A stretch of DNA of 42,546 nucleotides from a virus. The notes under the pieces are model-generated. The model was not told where the DNA came from and did no database searches. It saw only the letters and a program-made list of their open reading frames with translations. The DNA lies in IMG/VR virus record IMGVR_UViG_3300031902_000020, positions 1 to 42,546 of that record; one strand, given 5' to 3'. Positions 39,644 through 42,546 of the stretch are shown here, in pieces. Position 1 is the stretch's first letter. Each line of letters starts with the position of its first letter. The position numbers were made by a program, and so were the translations under genes.

Positions 39644-40467
39644 TGGGTGCCTATTTCTACCCCGCTACGGCTGAGTGCCTTCCTGTCTATTCTCATTACC
39701 CAATTTATCTGACTTATTTTTCACCTATCTCGCCTAATAATACAATGGGCGGATTTGGAGGATTACTTGATATCAGCGATTACAACGGTAGTCAGTCAGG
39801 TAGCGTAAATATTTTTATCGACCCCAGCAATGTCGGCAACACAGGGATCCAAGATTTAATGTCTGTGTTTTACTCACGCACTCAAATTCCGACGAATGAA
39901 TCTTGGTATCTGGTCAGACAAACAGATTTTAAAGATTGGAGCGGAGTGGCCGGTGTATTCTGGAAAACGACAGATTTCGTCATGGAAATAGATATAAAGA
40001 CGACTGTTCCAACACATGGTGGTTATCGTGACGAAGCTCCTAATGGATCGGCTCCGATTCTTGATCTTGCAGGTAACCCAAATTTGCAAACGCCTTATCT
40101 TGGTGCGGCACAAGGCGCTGGTGTTTGCTTAAGAGCTATCATCGTTGACCCCATTACTCATCTTGAAGTTGTGAAAGATACCCAATTTCTTCAAGGCGCG
40201 GTTGGAAACGATTTAATATTGAATCCTTTATTGTTTCCGAGACAGATTGTGAAACTTAATCTTTCAAGTGTAACGCCTGATGAAATGTTAACAATGGTTT
40301 TAAGAATTACAACTCAGCAATATTCAGGCTCTATGTTTTCGACTGTTGTGCCAACACTCTATCCGCACACGGATATGGATACGACGATCTTTCGCGTTGG
40401 TCTTACCGCCAATGTAACTTCGCTGCATTCGAGCGGCAAACAGAGTGCGGCGATGACGAGCAGATAA
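39643..40467 (+). CDS. Hypothetical virion protein, AT-rich (274 aa)
   Basis: 274 residues, Tyr/Ser/Thr-rich and beta-rich, with no known domain. Base composition is clearly more AT-rich than the rest of the virion block, with codons (TTA, ATA, AAT) that are rare elsewhere in the window, which points to recent transfer. It is the last gene before the convergent hairpin. Place and composition suggest a host-range or receptor-contact part. Confidence 0.65.
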   Translation: MGAYFYPATAECLPVYSHYPIYLTYFSPISPNNTMGGFGGLLDISDYNGSQSGSVNIFIDPSNVGNTGIQDLMSVFYSRTQIPTNESWYLVRQTDFKDWSGVAGVFWKTTDFVMEIDIKTTVPTHGGYRDEAPNGSAPILDLAGNPNLQTPYLGAAQGAGVCLRAIIVDPITHLEVVKDTQFLQGAVGNDLILNPLLFPRQIVKLNLSSVTPDEMLTMVLRITTQQYSGSMFSTVVPTLYPHTDMDTTIFRVGLTANVTSLHSSGKQSAAMTSR

Positions 40468-40472
40468 GGAAA

Positions 40473-40494
40473 GAGCCCAGTCGAAACCGGGCTC
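40473..40494. terminator. Hairpin between convergent operons
   Basis: GAGCCC (40473-40478) pairs with GGGCTC (40489-40494); the loop has 10 bases. Leftward it is followed by TTTCCTTAT, so it can end the leftward block; rightward no U run follows. It lies in the 59-base gap between the two convergent gene ends. Confidence 0.6.
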
Positions 40495-40526
40495 CCAAGT
40501 AGAGCGCAGGCCCGAGCCTGGAGGGA

Positions 40527-40667
40527 CTACTTCTTCCTGGAATCCTTGCGACCGCCCTTGGGCTTCGCCGGATATCCCTTCTTCGCTTCCTTGATGTCAG
40601 CTTGCTCTTCCTTGATGAAGCCTTTCTTGCCCTTCTGGCTGAGTTCTTTCTTGTCGCTGCTGTCCAT
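40527..40667 (-). CDS. Small Lys-rich protein (46 aa)
   Basis: 46 residues, MDSSDKKELSQKGKKGFIKEEQADIKEAKKGYPAKPKGGRKDSRKK: more than a third Lys or Arg, with no hydrophobic core, so disordered and nucleic-acid- or acidic-protein-binding by composition. ATG 40667 has a full AGGAGG site. It is the last gene of the leftward block. Confidence 0.65.
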   Translation of the reverse strand: MDSSDKKELSQKGKKGFIKEEQADIKEAKKGYPAKPKGGRKDSRKK

Positions 40668-40677
40668 GACGGACCTC

Positions 40678-41073
40678 CTATGCGTGGGGATCGAGTGTAA
40701 GAAGGAACCGCATGGCGTCAATCCATTCAACGTCCGTGGGAGTGATCATCTGCTGAACGAACGTCCCGGCTGCATCCGTGCCGGTGAAAAGCTGAAGCTC
40801 GGTGGTGCTGATGACGTAGCGCAGACAACTGATGCCCATGCTCTCGAAGTTCTGAGCAATGGCCAGGACGCCTGCCCCAGCAGAAGCGGTGGCCGCGCTG
40901 ATGAACATGGCGATATGAACGGCGCCGCTCTTGTCGGTGGCGAGCATCAGACAAGAGGCGTCATTGGTGGCGCCTACGATTTGCCCGAGGTCGAAGCCTC
41001 GGGCCTTGATCTTGCCAGTGGTGGCGACAAGCAATGCAAGAGCAGCAGCGGCACTTGCGGGAGCAGCGGCCAT
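40678..41073 (-). CDS. Ala-rich hypothetical protein (131 aa)
   Basis: 131 residues. An Ala-rich start (MAAAPASAAAALALLVATTGKIKARG) leads into a mixed domain (DASCLMLATDKSGAVHIAMFISAAT; GISCLRYVISTTELQLFTGTD). GGAGGA precedes the ATG. It is paired with another 131-residue Ala/Thr-rich gene at 41248 through a small gene. I know no family. The strong ribosome sites suggest abundant product. Confidence 0.65.
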   Translation of the reverse strand: MAAAPASAAAALALLVATTGKIKARGFDLGQIVGATNDASCLMLATDKSGAVHIAMFISAATASAGAGVLAIAQNFESMGISCLRYVISTTELQLFTGTDAAGTFVQQMITPTDVEWIDAMRFLLTLDPHA

Positions 41074-41247
41074 TTAATCCTCCGTCTTGGTGAGCGGTTC
41101 CATGGTTTCGGGGTTCACTTCGACCCCATCGACAATCAGTCTGCGTCCCCACGGCTTGCACTCGCGCTTCACTTCGGGGATAGCTTCGCCTTCTCCAGTC
41201 ACCTTGAGGGGCGGCTGAAGGAAGGCGTCTTTGCTGTCCTTGGTCAC
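41074..41247 (-). CDS. Small hypothetical protein (57 aa), GTG start
   Basis: A 57-residue frame (TKDSKDAFLQPPLKVTGEGEAIPEVKRE, then CKPWGRRLIVDGVEVNPETMEPLTKTED) that exactly fills the gap between two genes. The GTG at 41247 follows the TAA of the gene before it directly (TAAGTG), so translation is likely to be reinitiated. Its stop is one base from the next ATG. Composition is ordinary for a soluble protein. No function known. Confidence 0.6.
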   Translation of the reverse strand: MTKDSKDAFLQPPLKVTGEGEAIPEVKRECKPWGRRLIVDGVEVNPETMEPLTKTED

Positions 41248-41643
41248 TTAACCGACCATGGGGGGCTGAACGTAGTCGAGCAGGTTCAGGATCTCGGTGG
41301 CGAGGCCGATGTCATCCGTCGCCACGCGAACGCCGGGGGTGGCGACCACGAGAGGATAGACGCAATTCACATCGCCCTTCGCCAGGCAGATTTCCGTGGC
41401 GGTGAAGTTGGCATTCACCATGTTCATCCCGCCGTTGCCCAGGGCGTCTACGCCCGCCTTGACGATGGGAAGGGCCACGGTGCCCCACGCAATGCCAAAC
41501 TGACGGTTGCCGGGGTCCTTGCCCAGCACGAAGGGGCCTACGGTGCCACCAACGGTCGGAGCGATGTCCTGAGCCGTGCAGGTATAACCGCGAGCGTTCA
41601 GAAAGGTAGCGAGAGTAGTCGCTGTCGTGGGAGTGGCTGCCAA
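41248..41643 (-). CDS. Ala/Thr-rich hypothetical protein (131 aa), TTG start
   Basis: 131 residues beginning MAATPTTATTLATFLNARGYTCTAQDIAP, with Gly/Val-rich middle (GTVGPFVLGKDPGNRQFGIAWGTVALPIVKAG) and end (GLATEILNLLDYVQPPMVG). The start codon is TTG, seven bases after CCAGGAGG; no ATG is nearby. Three Cys are present. Not recognised; may be a small virion or early protein. Confidence 0.65.
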   Translation of the reverse strand: MAATPTTATTLATFLNARGYTCTAQDIAPTVGGTVGPFVLGKDPGNRQFGIAWGTVALPIVKAGVDALGNGGMNMVNANFTATEICLAKGDVNCVYPLVVATPGVRVATDDIGLATEILNLLDYVQPPMVG

Positions 41644-41694
41644 AGGAGCCTCCTGGATGATGTGGCGCGACGGCCAGATACCTAAAGGATGGGC

Positions 41695-42207
41695 CTAATT
41701 TCCCTTGGGTGCCAAGGAAATGTTGCCTTTGGACTGCTGAAATTCGACCCAAGCATCATTTTGAGCGGGCATCAGGTCAAAGAGGACAGGGTAGCGCTCT
41801 CGGAACATCCAGAGAACCCCCGTTTCGAAGCAGGCGTCCAGGATCAAAGTAGGTGCCGGGAGATCCCTGTAGTTCACCAGGACTGGGGAAGTCTTGGCCT
41901 CCGCGCTTTCTTCCTGGCCATAGCAGTAGCCTTGTGCCAGGAGGCTCTCGCAGTAGAGGTCATGGAATTCGGACATGGAAAGCCGTTCCTCAATGATCCG
42001 CTGGGCAAAGACCGTGAGGGGCATTTTGGCAGCCATCGGAAGCTCCATCCAGGAATCAGGCCCCGTGACGCCTAGCTGCTCGCCCACAGCTACGGCGAGG
42101 TCATGACCGGCTGCGGCAAGGGCGTGGTAGTCGGGTCGTTCCACGATGAAGCCTGCGGCCTTCCAGGCGTTGACGGTGACTTTGGGAATGATGAAGAGAT
42201 CGGTCAT
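41695..42207 (-). CDS. Hypothetical protein (170 aa)
   Basis: 170 residues, mainly helical and acidic. It opens MTDLFIIPKVTVNAWKAAGFIVERPDYHALAAAGHDLAVAVGEQLG and contains FAQRIIEERLSMSEFHDLYCESLLAQGYCYG. No family recognised. It overlaps the stop of the VRR-NUC gene by ATGA, so it belongs to the same leftward operon. Confidence 0.65.
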   Translation of the reverse strand: MTDLFIIPKVTVNAWKAAGFIVERPDYHALAAAGHDLAVAVGEQLGVTGPDSWMELPMAAKMPLTVFAQRIIEERLSMSEFHDLYCESLLAQGYCYGQEESAEAKTSPVLVNYRDLPAPTLILDACFETGVLWMFRERYPVLFDLMPAQNDAWVEFQQSKGNISLAPKGN

Positions 42208-42546
42208 GCGAATGCCTCTTTGAGAAGAAGATCGTGGATCTGCTCGGCCAGTTCATAGATCGTAATGACTGGCTTCACTCTCGGCCAGAGTAACCGATAT
42301 TCGACGTTTCGATCCTGAGCATCTCGGACATCATGGGCGTTCAGCACCAGAACACCAAAGGATTTCATTTGCTCCTGGCGCTTGATCTGGATCGCGGTGA
42401 GCGGTTCTTTCCGCTGATGAGGGGCGACGATCTTCAGTTCCACCCAGCCGGTATTGCCGTGCTTGGCAACGAAGAGGTCAGGGACGCCTCGGTTGGTTGG
42501 CCCCGTCTCGATGGCCAGCGCGAGACAGCTTCGTGCTTCCAGGGCC
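42204..42546 (-). CDS. VRR-NUC-type nuclease, C-terminal part (starts at 165 of the other end)
   Basis: The C-terminal part of the 126-residue nuclease that begins at 165-163. The segment seen here includes the VPDLFV and GWVELK catalytic motifs (repeated in the terminal overlap) and then HQRKEPLTAIQIKRQEQMKSFG, with the conserved Gln, and a helical end (ELAEQIHDLLLKEAFA). The open frame runs off the end of the window; joining 42419 to 1 restores the whole gene without a frame change. See the entry at 1-165. Confidence 0.85.
   Translation of the reverse strand, partial: ALEARSCLALAIETGPTNRGVPDLFVAKHGNTGWVELKIVAPHQRKEPLTAIQIKRQEQMKSFGVLVLNAHDVRDAQDRNVEYRLLWPRVKPVITIYELAEQIHDLLLKEAFA
42420..42546. 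repeat. Terminal direct repeat, right copy
   Basis: Exact copy of bases 1-127. Removing one copy gives a circle of about 42,419 bp. Confidence 0.9.

Noticed and set aside
40546-41685. Plus-strand open frame of 379 codons
   Set aside because: Antisense to four coupled leftward genes that have AGGAGG-type sites.

Overview
The window is almost certainly a complete, circularly assembled genome of a tailed bacteriophage with a short tail (podovirus-like). Bases 1-127 recur exactly at 42420-42546, so the unique circle is about 42,419 bp, and one nuclease gene runs across the ends. The virion genes support this call: large terminase, gp8/N4-type portal, scaffold, an N4-gp56-type major capsid protein, tail tubular/nozzle proteins, and three consecutive ejection-type proteins including one of 1427 residues. 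I see no integrase, repressor, phage RNA polymerase, tRNA or CRISPR. The M15-peptidase endolysin and 3TM holin fit a Gram-negative host; the genus cannot be read from the sequence.

Layout. (1) A leftward (-) replication block runs from 11096 down to 162 and on across the ends to 40527. It holds a zinc-binding protein, a VapE/AEP primase-helicase, an ssDNA-binding-like protein, a DnaQ-like exonuclease, a proteasome-like Ntn hydrolase, a DnaE-type polymerase, a SNF2 helicase, a VRR-NUC nuclease, and several unknown genes, most joined by ATGA overlaps. (2) A short rightward lysis cassette lies at 11304-12559. (3) A leftward accessory block at 18565-12699 has about 15 small unknown genes, several with zinc-ribbon cysteines, one Imm5-like, and four sharing a repeated leader. 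(4) A roughly 960-bp non-coding region lies at 18566-19523. (5) The rightward packaging and virion block spans 19524-40467 and meets the leftward block at a hairpin near 40.48 kb.

The regulatory DNA is the most unusual part. The region before the virion operon carries ten TGAAAG/CTTTCA boxes at 9-10 bp phasing around an AT-rich stretch (origin-like). Next come five tandem elements matching the sigma-54 -24/-12 promoter pattern, with single matching elements before the lysis cassette and before the leftward accessory operon. Since no phage polymerase is visible, a working inference is that the phage uses host sigma-54 RNA polymerase for part of its programme; an iteron array for an initiator protein is the main alternative. 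A second surprise is a 136-nt segment (6093-6228) that folds on paper into a three-way junction with perfect stems and abuts the ribosome site of the next gene.

Replication probably works as a largely self-sufficient set: primase-helicase, C-family polymerase with a separate proofreading exonuclease, SNF2 helicase and nuclease. No clamp or clamp loader was recognised, so those may come from the host.
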